From Prochlorococcus marinus str. MIT 0918 (GTDB taxonomy: Bacteria > Cyanobacteriota > Cyanobacteriia > PCC-6307 > Cyanobiaceae), in the NCBI RefSeq assembly GCF_027359415.1, contig NZ_CP114780.1, forward strand, positions 744,001 to 808,000: a stretch of DNA of 64,000 bases. Reading direction: 5' to 3'. The translations under genes and the position numbers were made by a program. Shown piece by piece: positions 17,943-26,396 of this stretch (its first letter is position 1; the number at the start of each line of letters is the position of its first letter). A model generated the notes under the pieces. The model was given only the letters and a program-made list of their open reading frames with translations, had not been told where the DNA came from and did no database searches.

Positions 17943-19355
17943 GTGGAGTCCCCTTTAACGAGAAAAAGAAAGAGTAAGTCTCTTAATAACCAGTCACGCA
18001 GAAGGTTAATGCTTTCCTATGGAATGGGAGATGCTGGAACAGGTTTAGCAGCTTCTCAATTGGGGTTCTACCTTTTTCCTTTCTTTACTTGCGCTGCAGG
18101 ATTACCTGCTTTCCTCGCTGGCTCTTTACTAATGGTAATAAAGATTTGGGATGCAATAAATGATCCTTTAATTGGATGGCTTAGCGACCATACCAAATCA
18201 AGATGGGGGCCTAGGTTGCCTTGGATGATTGGGGCTGCAGCACCTCTGGGGATCAGCCTTGCTGCTATTTGGTGGATACCAGCAGGAGGTATAACTACAA
18301 AAACGTTTTATTACATATTCATCACAATTCTTCTCATGACTGCTTATACCAGCGTAAACCTTCCATTTGCAGCTCTATCTACAGAAATAACTGAGGAAAC
18401 CTCAATAAGAACCAGACTTAATGCAGCCCGATTTACAGGGTCAATTATAGCTGGATTAAGTGGGTTAATAGTTGCTGCTGGGCTTGTATCTTCAGGGAGT
18501 TCTGGCTACACCTTGATGGGAAAAATTACTGGCTCAATAGCAACTCTAACTACTTTAATTTCATGCTGGGGTTTAGCTCCTTTTGCAAAGAAAGCTAGAA
18601 AACCATCAGGGACTTCAGAGCCTTTAAAGCTTCAAATAAATCGTATACTTAAAAATAAACTTTTTCATAAAATTATTCTGCTTTATTTACTCCTCTGGTG
18701 TGGTCTTCAGTTAATGCAAACAGTTTCGCTTATTTACTTACAACAAGTAATAAAAGTACCTAGTGGGACTTCTGCATGGATTCTTATTCCTTTCCAAATC
18801 AGTGCTCTTTTAGGCCTGCAATTCTGGAGTATTTATTCCAACAAATATGGAAGAATCGCCGCTTTATTTAGAGGAGGTTCTTTATGGATTGGAGCGTGCT
18901 TAATTGCAATATTTTTACCTCCAATATCTTCTGGAATATCTATGGAAAGCTTTTTTATATTTAACAATCTAGAATCTTTAAAGTTTCTTACTTTACTATT
19001 GATAATTCTACTTGTCGGGTTTGGAGCTTCTACTGCTTATTTAATTCCTTGGTCTTTACTACCTGATGCTATTGATGCAGATCCAGAAAAACCTGCTGGC
19101 ATTTATACAGCCTGGATGGTTTTTATTCAAAAAATAGGTATTGGCTTAAGCGTTTGGATGCTTGGTGTTTTACTTACTTTCTCCGGCTATAAATCCTCTG
19201 TTGATTGTTTTTCTTTAGCCAATTCCATTGATCAACCTTCCACTGCTATAACAACTATTCGAATTTGCATGGGGTTGATCCCTTCATTATTAGTCGCGAT
19301 TGGGCTACTAATAATGAAAGACTGGATTAACAAGAAGCCAAGCATTTCTGTCTAA
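17943..19355 (+). CDS. MFS transporter of the glycoside-pentoside-hexuronide (MelB-like) type
   Basis: 470 residues with about twelve hydrophobic segments. The GPH-family signature is clear: KIWDAINDPLIGWLSDHTKSRWGPRLPWM (about residues 70-98), and the early LSYGMGDAGTGLAASQLGFYLFPFF helix. Members are cation-coupled sugar or related solute symporters, but the substrate cannot be assigned here. The GTG start at 17943 is chosen because it precedes a short basic N-terminus and then helix 1. It is followed after 6 bases by an MlaE-like permease gene. Confidence 0.85.
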   Translation: MESPLTRKRKSKSLNNQSRRRLMLSYGMGDAGTGLAASQLGFYLFPFFTCAAGLPAFLAGSLLMVIKIWDAINDPLIGWLSDHTKSRWGPRLPWMIGAAAPLGISLAAIWWIPAGGITTKTFYYIFITILLMTAYTSVNLPFAALSTEITEETSIRTRLNAARFTGSIIAGLSGLIVAAGLVSSGSSGYTLMGKITGSIATLTTLISCWGLAPFAKKARKPSGTSEPLKLQINRILKNKLFHKIILLYLLLWCGLQLMQTVSLIYLQQVIKVPSGTSAWILIPFQISALLGLQFWSIYSNKYGRIAALFRGGSLWIGACLIAIFLPPISSGISMESFFIFNNLESLKFLTLLLIILLVGFGASTAYLIPWSLLPDAIDADPEKPAGIYTAWMVFIQKIGIGLSVWMLGVLLTFSGYKSSVDCFSLANSIDQPSTAITTIRICMGLIPSLLVAIGLLIMKDWINKKPSISV

Positions 19356-19361
19356 TAAAAA

Positions 19362-20108
19362 ATGAAGACACCACGTTGGCTAAATCGACTTGCAAGCAGC
19401 CTGCTCATAGGAGGTCAGGCAATTACTTCTACAGTTAAAGGAAATTTCAATAAATCAGATTTAATAGATCAACTTATGGAAGCAGGTCCCACAAGTTTTC
19501 TAATAATTCTAATCACAGGTATATCAGCAGGAACAGTATTTAATATTCAAGTCGCAGCGGAACTTAGTCGACAAGGTCTTGGCTCTGAAGTAGGTGGGCT
19601 ACTTGCTATTGGACTTGCCAGAGAAATTGCACCTCTACTGACTGCAACACTTCTTACAGGCAAAGTAGCAACAGCTTATGCAGCACAATTAGGAACAATG
19701 AAGGTTACAGAACAGATCGATGCAATAACTATGTTAAAAACTGATCCAGTTGAATATCTCGTAGTACCAAGGTTAATAGCAATGGTTGTAATGGCACCCT
19801 TACAGTGCTTACTGTTTTTTTCAGTAGCACTCTGGAGTGGGCAAATAAGTAGTACTGCCTTTTATAGTATCCCTGGAGATGTTTTTTGGACTTCTGTAAA
19901 GGGATGGCTAGTTTTCAGCGATCTCCCATCCATGCTAATCAAATCTATTGTATTCGGATTGCAAATTGCTGTTATAGCATGTGGATGGGGTTTAACTACT
20001 CGAGGTGGAGCAAAAGAAGTAGGGACTAGTACTACTGGTGCTGTAGTAATGACTCTATTAACTGTTTCTTTGATGGATGTAGTTTTAACCAAAATACTTT
20101 TTGGATGA
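19362..20108 (+). CDS. MlaE-family ABC transporter permease
   Basis: 248 residues with the MlaE/TGD1 permease signature. Hydrophobic helices include FLIILITGISAGTVFNIQVAAELSR; the conserved core is LLAIGLAREIAPLLTATLLTGKVATAYAAQLGTMKVTEQIDAI (about 85-127), followed by VVPRLIAMVVMAPLQCLL. Homologues move phospholipids or other lipids across the envelope (TGD1 in chloroplasts). No MlaF ATPase or MlaD-type lipid-binding gene is adjacent, so partners must be elsewhere. Its stop overlaps the start of the DUF3119 gene by four bases (ATGA). Confidence 0.92.
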   Translation: MKTPRWLNRLASSLLIGGQAITSTVKGNFNKSDLIDQLMEAGPTSFLIILITGISAGTVFNIQVAAELSRQGLGSEVGGLLAIGLAREIAPLLTATLLTGKVATAYAAQLGTMKVTEQIDAITMLKTDPVEYLVVPRLIAMVVMAPLQCLLFFSVALWSGQISSTAFYSIPGDVFWTSVKGWLVFSDLPSMLIKSIVFGLQIAVIACGWGLTTRGGAKEVGTSTTGAVVMTLLTVSLMDVVLTKILFG

Positions 20109-20533
20109 CTCTTATGAACTCTTCATCAGAAAAACACGAATCTAATGAGATTGTATTAGAACCAATGTATAGGCTCCCTGCACTAATAATTCTTACAGGC
20201 GTACCAATATTTTTGACACCATTACCAATATGGATTGGAGTGTTAATAAGTAGTTTTGGCTTTTTCTTATTACTTCAAACCTTTACTCTTAGAATAAAAT
20301 TTACGGACAAAGATCTAATTGTTTTGCAATTAGGAAAAGAAATAAGGCGTTTTCCTTATGAAAATTGGGTTGCTTGGAGAATTTTCTTCCCTCAATTACC
20401 AGGAATTCTTTATTTCCGTGAAACGGCAAGTCCTCATCTCTTACCAATAATATTTGATAAAAAAATGCTTGAACTCCAATTAAAATTACATCTTGGTAAT
20501 TTAGAGATAAATAATAAAAAAGAAATTAATTAA
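20105..20533 (+). CDS. DUF3119-family membrane protein
   Basis: 142 residues. After a short polar start come two hydrophobic helices at about 28-60 (LIILTGVPIFLTPLPIWIGVLISSFGFFLLL), then a soluble PH-like segment with RRFPYENWVAWRIFFPQLPGILYFRE. This is the pattern of the cyanobacteria/plastid DUF3119 family, of unknown function. It overlaps the MlaE-type permease gene by four bases, so translation is probably coupled, hinting at a role near that transporter. That link is inference. Confidence 0.8.
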   Translation: MTLMNSSSEKHESNEIVLEPMYRLPALIILTGVPIFLTPLPIWIGVLISSFGFFLLLQTFTLRIKFTDKDLIVLQLGKEIRRFPYENWVAWRIFFPQLPGILYFRETASPHLLPIIFDKKMLELQLKLHLGNLEINNKKEIN

Positions 20534-20559
20534 ATCATTCCAATTTACTAAATAAATTA

Positions 20560-21627
20560 ATGACACTACCAGAAGACCTCTCTAGAGAAAATGAGATCAA
20601 AGCAGAACAATCTGTTGAGTCAAGCTCTAATGAAACTATAATATCGAAAGAAAAAGATTTAAATGATAAATCTCAAGAGCAGATTAATCAATCTTTAGAC
20701 ATAAAAGGCCCTGAACAGCAATCTTCAAATAAAATATTAAACCAGAATATATTAGAAGGTTTAAATAAAGAGAGTTTCTTCGAATATGCTTTGAAAGAAC
20801 TTAAAGATAAGCGTATTAATCTAGAAAATGAGATTAAAGAATTAGAGATTAGAAAGGTCCAAATTGAGAAAGATTCAAATAATTCATTTGCTGGCAAGTC
20901 AGATTCAATTGCAAGGCAAGTGAAAGGTTTTCAAGATTATCTTACTGGGGCAATGCAAGGTTTGACTAATTCTGTTGAACAATTAGACCTTATTTCACAA
21001 CCATTAGTAGTAGCACCATCCCCACTTGATAAAAATAAAGAGTCAGAAGAAAAAGAAGTGGTACAAAATGTATTGGCAATATCAGATACATTTAAACCAG
21101 ACAAAGAATTGATACTTAAATGCCTAGATCAATATTTAGGTCAACCAGATTATTATGCTGATCCCTGGAAATTTAGAAGGAGTTTAGAGCCAAAAGATGT
21201 AGAGATTCTTGAAGACTGGTTTTTCAACATGGGTGGTAGAGGAGCACAACAAAGCAGGGGAACCCGTTCAAGAAATATATTATTATCAGCAGCTTTAATT
21301 GCTATTTTAGGTGAAATATATGGAGATCGTTTTCAGGCACTTATTCTAGCCAGTCAACCTGAAAGACTTGGCGAATGGAGAAGAGGTCTTCAAGATGCAT
21401 TAGGACTTAATCGAGAAGACTTTGGGCCAAATAGTGGCATAGTGCTTTTTGAACGTTCCGAAGCTTTAGTGGAATGCGCTGACAGATTAGAAGCTAGAGA
21501 GGAAGTACCTTTAATCCTTATTGATGCTGCTGAAAGAAAAGTAGAAATACCTATTCTCCAATTTCCAATATGGCTTGCTTTTGCAGCTAACCCTGAAGAA
21601 CTTTATATTGATGAAGAATTGATTTGA
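20560..21627 (+). CDS. DUF3086-family protein
   Basis: 355 residues. The first 75 are acidic and probably disordered; a coiled-coil follows (about 78-110, KELKDKRINLENEIKELEIRKVQ), and the C-terminal 190 residues form the conserved domain with YLGQPDYYADPWKFRRSLEPKDVEILEDWFFNMGGRGAQ and SQPERLGEWRRGLQDALGL. This matches the cyanobacterial DUF3086 family; function unknown. Its stop overlaps the plsY TTG start (TTGA). Confidence 0.8.
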   Translation: MTLPEDLSRENEIKAEQSVESSSNETIISKEKDLNDKSQEQINQSLDIKGPEQQSSNKILNQNILEGLNKESFFEYALKELKDKRINLENEIKELEIRKVQIEKDSNNSFAGKSDSIARQVKGFQDYLTGAMQGLTNSVEQLDLISQPLVVAPSPLDKNKESEEKEVVQNVLAISDTFKPDKELILKCLDQYLGQPDYYADPWKFRRSLEPKDVEILEDWFFNMGGRGAQQSRGTRSRNILLSAALIAILGEIYGDRFQALILASQPERLGEWRRGLQDALGLNREDFGPNSGIVLFERSEALVECADRLEAREEVPLILIDAAERKVEIPILQFPIWLAFAANPEELYIDEELI

Positions 21628-22250
21628 GGGAGGATTGCACCATTTCTTCTATTGCATTGTTTCTAATATTTATTGGATATTTACTTGGATCTTTTCCCAG
21701 TGGATACCTTGCAGGCAAATGGTTAGCAGGAATAGATCTTAGGCTAATTGGTTCAGGTTCTACAGGGGCAACAAATGTTCTAAGGCATGTAGGCAAGTGG
21801 CCTGCCTTAATTGTTTTTGCTTTAGATGTAAGCAAAGGTGCTGCAGCTGTATTACTTGCCAAATCACTACTTCTAGATGAAAGTTGGCAAGTTTTAGTAG
21901 GGATTTCATCATTAGCTGGTCATATTTGGCCAATTTGGTTAAGAGGGAAAGGGGGAAAGGCTGTTGCTACAGGTCTAGGAGTTTTCCTTGGAATTTCTTG
22001 GAAAGTAGGATTAAGTTCGCTTGGAATTTTTCTTCTAATTTTAAGTTTCTGGCGAATGGTTTCTTTATCAAGTATCTGTGCTGCTATAAGCCTTCCATTA
22101 TTAATGCTCTTAAGTTTCCAATCTAAACTTTCCATTCCTTATTTATTAGTAAGCCTTGTCGCTATGTCATTGGTCTTATGGAGACATAGAAGCAATTTTA
22201 GACGAATAACATCTGGTACAGAACCTAAAATTGGTACCAAGGCTAGCTAG
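21624..22250 (+). CDS. plsY: Glycerol-3-phosphate acyltransferase PlsY
   Basis: Integral membrane enzyme that transfers an acyl group from acyl phosphate to glycerol-3-phosphate, starting phospholipid synthesis. Motifs: IGYLLGSFPSGYLAGKW (motif 1), IGSGSTGATNVLRHVGK (motif 2) and GHIWPIWLRGKGGKAVATGLG (motif 3). Length 208 is typical. The TTG start at 21624 overlaps the DUF3086 stop, suggesting coupling. It converges with pyrF a few bases later. Confidence 0.95.
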   Translation: MREDCTISSIALFLIFIGYLLGSFPSGYLAGKWLAGIDLRLIGSGSTGATNVLRHVGKWPALIVFALDVSKGAAAVLLAKSLLLDESWQVLVGISSLAGHIWPIWLRGKGGKAVATGLGVFLGISWKVGLSSLGIFLLILSFWRMVSLSSICAAISLPLLMLLSFQSKLSIPYLLVSLVAMSLVLWRHRSNFRRITSGTEPKIGTKAS

Positions 22251-22254
22251 CTAG

Positions 22255-22980
22255 TTAATAACTAATCTGCTCACAAATTCTTTTAAAAGCTTTTGAAGGG
22301 TCTTTTGCAAGACTAATTTCTCTACCTATTACTAATTTGGAAGAACCTGCTTTTAATGCTTCTAAAGGTGTCATTACTCTTGCTTGATCATTCCGGTTAA
22401 CACCCTCAGAACGTATGCCTGGAGTAATAATCAAAAAAGGTTCAGGGAAGAATTTTCTTAATTTCTGTGCTTCTATAGGGGAGCAAATACAACCGCTGAT
22501 TCCAGCTTGAAATGCTAAGTCTGATAATAATAATGATCTCTTATTTATAGATTGATTAATATCAAGATCATCGATAAATTCTTGTTCTTCCCAACTAGTT
22601 AAAACAGTTACTGCTAGTAGTCCAGGAGGAGATAGTCCAACATCGATGGCACCCTGAATTGATGATTTCTTACATTCTTTTAAAGCCTTCTTACCCGCAC
22701 ATGAATGTATGGTAATTAAATCTGCTCCTATAGAAGCAGCCTGATAACAAGCCCTTGCCATAGTGTTTGGAATATCATGGAATTTAAGATCAAGAAATAC
22801 TTTTTTTCCTAGTTTTTTTAACTTGAAAACAATTTCAGGCCCTAACAAAGTAAATAATTCTAAGCCAACCTTAACCCAAACTAAATTTGGTAATTTATCT
22901 AGCAACAAAATCACTTCTGATTCATTCATATGATCTAAAGCAAGAATTAATTTTTCTTCAGCCTTAAATGTTGAAGTCAT
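22255..22980 (-). CDS. pyrF: Orotidine 5'-phosphate decarboxylase
   Basis: Last step of UMP synthesis. The 241-residue TIM barrel begins KLILALDHMNESEVILLLDKL; the catalytic segment VFLDLKFHDIPNTMARA holds the D-x-K-x-x-D motif (about residues 61-66). GLLAVTVLTSWEEQE, FLIITPGIRSEG and LVIGREISLAKDP complete the phosphate-binding site. It follows tyrS by 19 bases on the same strand, so co-transcription is likely. Confidence 0.95.
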   Translation of the reverse strand: MTSTFKAEEKLILALDHMNESEVILLLDKLPNLVWVKVGLELFTLLGPEIVFKLKKLGKKVFLDLKFHDIPNTMARACYQAASIGADLITIHSCAGKKALKECKKSSIQGAIDVGLSPPGLLAVTVLTSWEEQEFIDDLDINQSINKRSLLLSDLAFQAGISGCICSPIEAQKLRKFFPEPFLIITPGIRSEGVNRNDQARVMTPLEALKAGSSKLVIGREISLAKDPSKAFKRICEQISY

Positions 22981-22999
22981 AATATAAAAATAATATTTA

Positions 23000-24265
23000 T
23001 TATGAAGACATACGCCTAAAAACTTTCTTCCCTATTTGTAATATTCTTCCACTAAGTTCATCTTTATTACAAAATTCAAAATTAGGATCTAAAATCTTTT
23101 CTCCATCGATCCTTACACTACCACCTTTAATCTGGCGTCTTGCTTCACTGCTACTCGAAAACAAACCTATAGCACTAAGCAAATAGAAAGCCTTTGATGG
23201 AAAGTTAACATCTGAAATAGATACCTCAGGAATATCGTCTAGGCCATCTTGCAATCCAACCATAAGCTTAGAAGCATCTGATTGAGCACTGCTTGCAGTT
23301 GCCAAACCATGGAATTGAGCGGTTACACTTAATGCCATAAATTTCTGAATTTCTCTAGCATCCTCAGGTAATTTATTTAATTCCAAATCAGTTAATAAGG
23401 TTAAATAATTTAAGACCTGATCATCAGGAACCTTCTCAAGCTTTGAATACATTGAAAGAGCATCTTCTGATAAGCCAATAGTGTTGCCAAGGCTTTTACT
23501 CATCTTTTGCGTTCCATCTAAACCTACTAGAATTGGCAAGAGCAATCCAAACTGAGGCTGTTGACCAAAATGACGTTGCATATCTCTTCCCATCGCAACA
23601 TTAAATTTTTGATCAACACCACCAAGCTCAACATCTGCCTTAACGGCTACAGAGTCATACCCTTGAAATAAAGGGTAAAGGAATTCATGCAACGAAATAG
23701 AAGTTCCATTGGAGTAACGCTTAGAAAAATCTTCTTTGGCAAGCATTTGACCAACTGTTGACTTACTAAGAAGATTAATAATTTGTGTCATATCAAAATC
23801 TGCCAACCATTCACTATTTCGTCGAACTTCTATTCGACCTTCCGTCTCAAAATCTAATAAAGAATCGTTTTTAGATTTTCCAAGCCCCAACTGCTCAAGA
23901 TAGGTTTGGGAGTTTTCTTCTACTTCATTACTTGACAACTGAATCCTAGTTTTACTTTTCCCTGTTGGGTCACCAATTCGGGCCGTGAAATCACCAATTA
24001 TCAAAATTGCAGTATGGCCTGCATCTTGAAAAGCTCGAAGCTTTCTAAAAAGAATACTGTGACCTAAATGGATGTCAGCTCCTGTAGGATCTATCCCAAG
24101 CTTTATTCGCAAAGGCTTTTGAGTTGCTTTATATCTTGATAGCTTTAATGAAAATTCTTCAACTTTTTCAGAATTAATCTCGAGAGGGAAAAAATCTACG
24201 ACTCCTCTAGCCGCCCACTCGGGTAAAAATTTGGATAACTCAAGCATAATTATCTTATCTTTCAA
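23000..24265 (-). CDS. tyrS: Tyrosyl-tRNA synthetase
   Basis: Class I synthetase that charges tRNA-Tyr. The HIGH-type motif reads GIDPTGADIHLGHS (about residues 58-71), the KMSKS motif is KMSKSLGNTIGL (about 256-267), and a C-terminal S4 RNA-binding domain (ARRQIKGGSVRIDGEKI) is present. At 421 residues it fits the TyrRZ type. It lies between DUF1825 (28 bases upstream) and pyrF on the minus strand. Confidence 0.96.
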   Translation of the reverse strand: MKDKIIMLELSKFLPEWAARGVVDFFPLEINSEKVEEFSLKLSRYKATQKPLRIKLGIDPTGADIHLGHSILFRKLRAFQDAGHTAILIIGDFTARIGDPTGKSKTRIQLSSNEVEENSQTYLEQLGLGKSKNDSLLDFETEGRIEVRRNSEWLADFDMTQIINLLSKSTVGQMLAKEDFSKRYSNGTSISLHEFLYPLFQGYDSVAVKADVELGGVDQKFNVAMGRDMQRHFGQQPQFGLLLPILVGLDGTQKMSKSLGNTIGLSEDALSMYSKLEKVPDDQVLNYLTLLTDLELNKLPEDAREIQKFMALSVTAQFHGLATASSAQSDASKLMVGLQDGLDDIPEVSISDVNFPSKAFYLLSAIGLFSSSSEARRQIKGGSVRIDGEKILDPNFEFCNKDELSGRILQIGKKVFRRMSS

Positions 24266-24293
24266 TTTAATTTTATACGGATAAGAAACTTAT

Positions 24294-24620
24294 TTAAGAA
24301 ATCGATTCATCCAAATCAGATCTCATACGATCCAAAGTTAGATTCATTTGGTCAAACATCTGATCAGGAGTCATCCCAAACTGACTTAATTGTGTCTTTA
24401 ACTGCTCTACCGTCATTTTCGCTTGAAAATCTTCCGAAAGTTCAAACCTCTTCATAAATACTTTATAGCGATCCATTAAGGATTCCATTTTACTTATAAA
24501 CATTTTTTTCCCCTCCCGATCAAACTTTCCATAATCTCCACCTAACTGCATAAGGTTTTGGTAATCAGAAAAAAGACTTCTTGCTTCTTCCTGAACAATA
24601 TCGGATTCAAAAAAAGCCAT
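24294..24620 (-). CDS. DUF1825-family protein
   Basis: 108 residues, mostly helical and polar, beginning MAFFESDIVQEEARSLFSDYQNLMQLGGDYGKFDREGKK. This is the highly conserved cyanobacterial DUF1825 family, of unknown function. There is no signal or membrane segment, so it is probably cytosolic. It precedes tyrS by 28 bases and may lead that transcript. Confidence 0.85.
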   Translation of the reverse strand: MAFFESDIVQEEARSLFSDYQNLMQLGGDYGKFDREGKKMFISKMESLMDRYKVFMKRFELSEDFQAKMTVEQLKTQLSQFGMTPDQMFDQMNLTLDRMRSDLDESIS

Positions 24621-24992
24621 ATTTTTAGCTCCCTAGCTTACTGTTGTTATAAAAAGTTCTGAGATATGTAATCGACCAAAGGAAAGGTCAATGTATTCAT
24701 AATGGCCTTTGAAGGCTTGTATTAATGAAATCACTGGAATCCTGGCAAGAATATTAGGTGGGGTTTAAAAAGAAGTTTTACATATTCTCTCTGAAAACAA
24801 TGAATTGTATAGGTAGTGAAAACCAATCGAGTCGGTATAAAAGTAATTCTAGCTCCTTCAAATAAAAAGTAATCTAAGGAGCCTGTCACAATCCCTAGTT
24901 TTTTTCAGACCTCAACAAATTAGGTTAAAGCTATTCATTAACACTGCCAAATTCCAACTAAAGTTCTGAAAGAATTCGAAAGTTGATCACTT
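24621..24992. other. Divergent intergenic region upstream of DUF1825 and the cytidylyltransferase
   Basis: No gene seen. It must hold promoters for both flanking genes. Two small inverted repeats are visible: GCCTT-TG-AAGGC near 24704-24715, and GCTCCTT/AAGGAGC near 24851-24882 with a 20-odd-base loop, followed 15 bases later by a run of seven T. Whether either is functional is unknown. Confidence 0.4.
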
Positions 24993-25685
24993 ATGAAAAC
25001 CATTTGTGTGATACCTGCAAGAGGAGGCTCTAAAAGAATACCTAAAAAGAACATCAAAAATTTTCATGGGAAACCATTAATTGCTTGGTCAATAGAATGT
25101 GCTATTGCATCTGGTTTATTTGAAAATGTATATATTTCAACAGATAACCAAGAAATCGCTGAAATATGTTCAAAGTTTGGGGCTTTAATTCCTTTTATGA
25201 GGCCCAATGAAATTTCAAGTGATTTCACTAGTGATAAAGAAGTTATATCTCATTTTTTAAACTGGATGAAAGAATCAAAACTTGAGGCTGATATTCTTTG
25301 CTACTTATATGCTACAGCACCCTTTATTACAACTAAAACACTCATAGGTTGCAATGAGAAGTTACTGAAAACAAACGCTAGTGAGGTGTTCACCGTAACT
25401 TCATTCCCTTACCCAGTTTTTAGAGCTTTAAAAAAAAATCAAGACAATACTTTATCATATATGTGGGATAAATATGCTAATTCAAGAAGCCAAGATTTAC
25501 CAGAGTTATTTCATGATGCTGGGCAATGTTATTTCTTTAATCTAAAGGCAAATGATTTATATAGCAAAAGGGTTGGGTACGAAATAGATAGAATGTCATG
25601 CCAAGACATTGATACTTTAGAGGATTTTAATGCGGCAGAAAAGTTATTTTCGATAATAAATTATAAAAAAATCAAAGGCTTGTAA
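24993..25685 (+). CDS. Nonulosonic (sialic/pseudaminic) acid cytidylyltransferase
   Basis: 230 residues of the CMP-sugar synthetase family (NeuA/PseF type), which activates sialic-like acids with CTP. The N-terminal signature VIPARGGSKRIPKKNIKNFHGKPLIAWSIECA (about residues 6-37) binds CTP; IYISTDNQEIAEI-like and LYATAPF segments follow, then SCQDIDTLEDFNAAEKLF near the end, typical of PseF. No other nonulosonic-acid gene lies in the window, so it is an orphan here. A long inverted repeat follows the stop. Confidence 0.88.
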   Translation: MKTICVIPARGGSKRIPKKNIKNFHGKPLIAWSIECAIASGLFENVYISTDNQEIAEICSKFGALIPFMRPNEISSDFTSDKEVISHFLNWMKESKLEADILCYLYATAPFITTKTLIGCNEKLLKTNASEVFTVTSFPYPVFRALKKNQDNTLSYMWDKYANSRSQDLPELFHDAGQCYFFNLKANDLYSKRVGYEIDRMSCQDIDTLEDFNAAEKLFSIINYKKIKGL

Positions 25686-25688
25686 TAA

Positions 25689-25730
25689 AATGAGCTATAT
25701 TTAAAAAGTTTATTTTAAATATAGCTCATT
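25689..25730. terminator. Long perfect inverted repeat after the cytidylyltransferase gene
   Basis: AATGAGCTATATTTAAAA (25689-25706) is exactly complementary to TTTTAAATATAGCTCATT (25713-25730), 18 base pairs around a 6-base loop, starting 3 bases after the stop codon at 25685. Neither side has a strict T-run on the plus strand, but the minus-strand exit is T-rich. It may end the transcript or stabilise its 3' end. Confidence 0.6.
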
Positions 25731-25758
25731 AAAAAGTTACACTAATAATATTAAATCA

Positions 25759-26349
25759 ATGCAATTACCAAAAGGACAAAAAGAATTATTCAACAATAGA
25801 GAATATTTTAATCAACCAATTAAGCTGAATAAGGAATTATCATTTAACAAAGAAGGACTTTTATCTTGGCAGAAAAGAATATATTCTCATCAAAAAAATC
25901 TTTTTGATGCCAAAGGTAAAGTAATTAGTCAAGAATCTCTTTTTAAAGAATATGAAACGGGCTCAATAAATAACCTTAATCTATTAAATCTAACTCCATT
26001 ATCTTTAACTTTCTGGAAATGGCCCAAGAGCCCTCATCAAGGTCCTGCAATATATCTAGTTATGGATAAGCCAATAAATCTAGATTCTCATATTCTTTTA
26101 TATATAGGAGAAACCATTGCTGCTGATAAAAGATGGAAAGGGGATCATGATTGCAAAGGATATCTCCAATCTTATTCTGAGAGCTTCCAAAAAGTTAACT
26201 TGGGGACCAACCTAAGCATTCGGTTTTGGACTGATGTCCCTACAGATACAAAAGCCAGAAGGAAAATAGAAAAAGAATTAATACATCGCTGGTTAACTCC
26301 TTTCAATAAGGAGACAAGGGGAGTCTGGAATACACCATTCACTAACTAA
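25759..26349 (+). CDS. GIY-YIG nuclease-like protein
   Basis: 196 residues. A polar N-terminal part (1-90) precedes a module that resembles GIY-YIG: AIYLVMD at 97-103 stands for the GIY strand, LLYIGE at 113-118 for the YIG strand, followed by an arginine-rich segment DKRWKGDHD and a helix with EKELIHRWLTPFN (171-183) where the metal-binding glutamate would be. The first motif lacks the glycine. I infer a nuclease-related fold; activity is not certain. It is between an orphan sugar-activating gene and pepA. Confidence 0.6.
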   Translation: MQLPKGQKELFNNREYFNQPIKLNKELSFNKEGLLSWQKRIYSHQKNLFDAKGKVISQESLFKEYETGSINNLNLLNLTPLSLTFWKWPKSPHQGPAIYLVMDKPINLDSHILLYIGETIAADKRWKGDHDCKGYLQSYSESFQKVNLGTNLSIRFWTDVPTDTKARRKIEKELIHRWLTPFNKETRGVWNTPFTN

Positions 26350-26396
26350 AATAAGACAATCAAACCCATTAAAATAAAGATAGATCTAAAAATACA

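Noticed and set aside
22242-22254. CTAGCTAGCTAG tetranucleotide repeat between plsY and pyrF
   Set aside because: Three units only, overlapping the plsY stop; too short to call a repeat element or terminator.
24851-24912. GCTCCTT/AAGGAGC repeat followed by a T-run as a terminator
   Set aside because: The T-run is 15 bases beyond the stem and there is no upstream gene on the plus strand that would need it.
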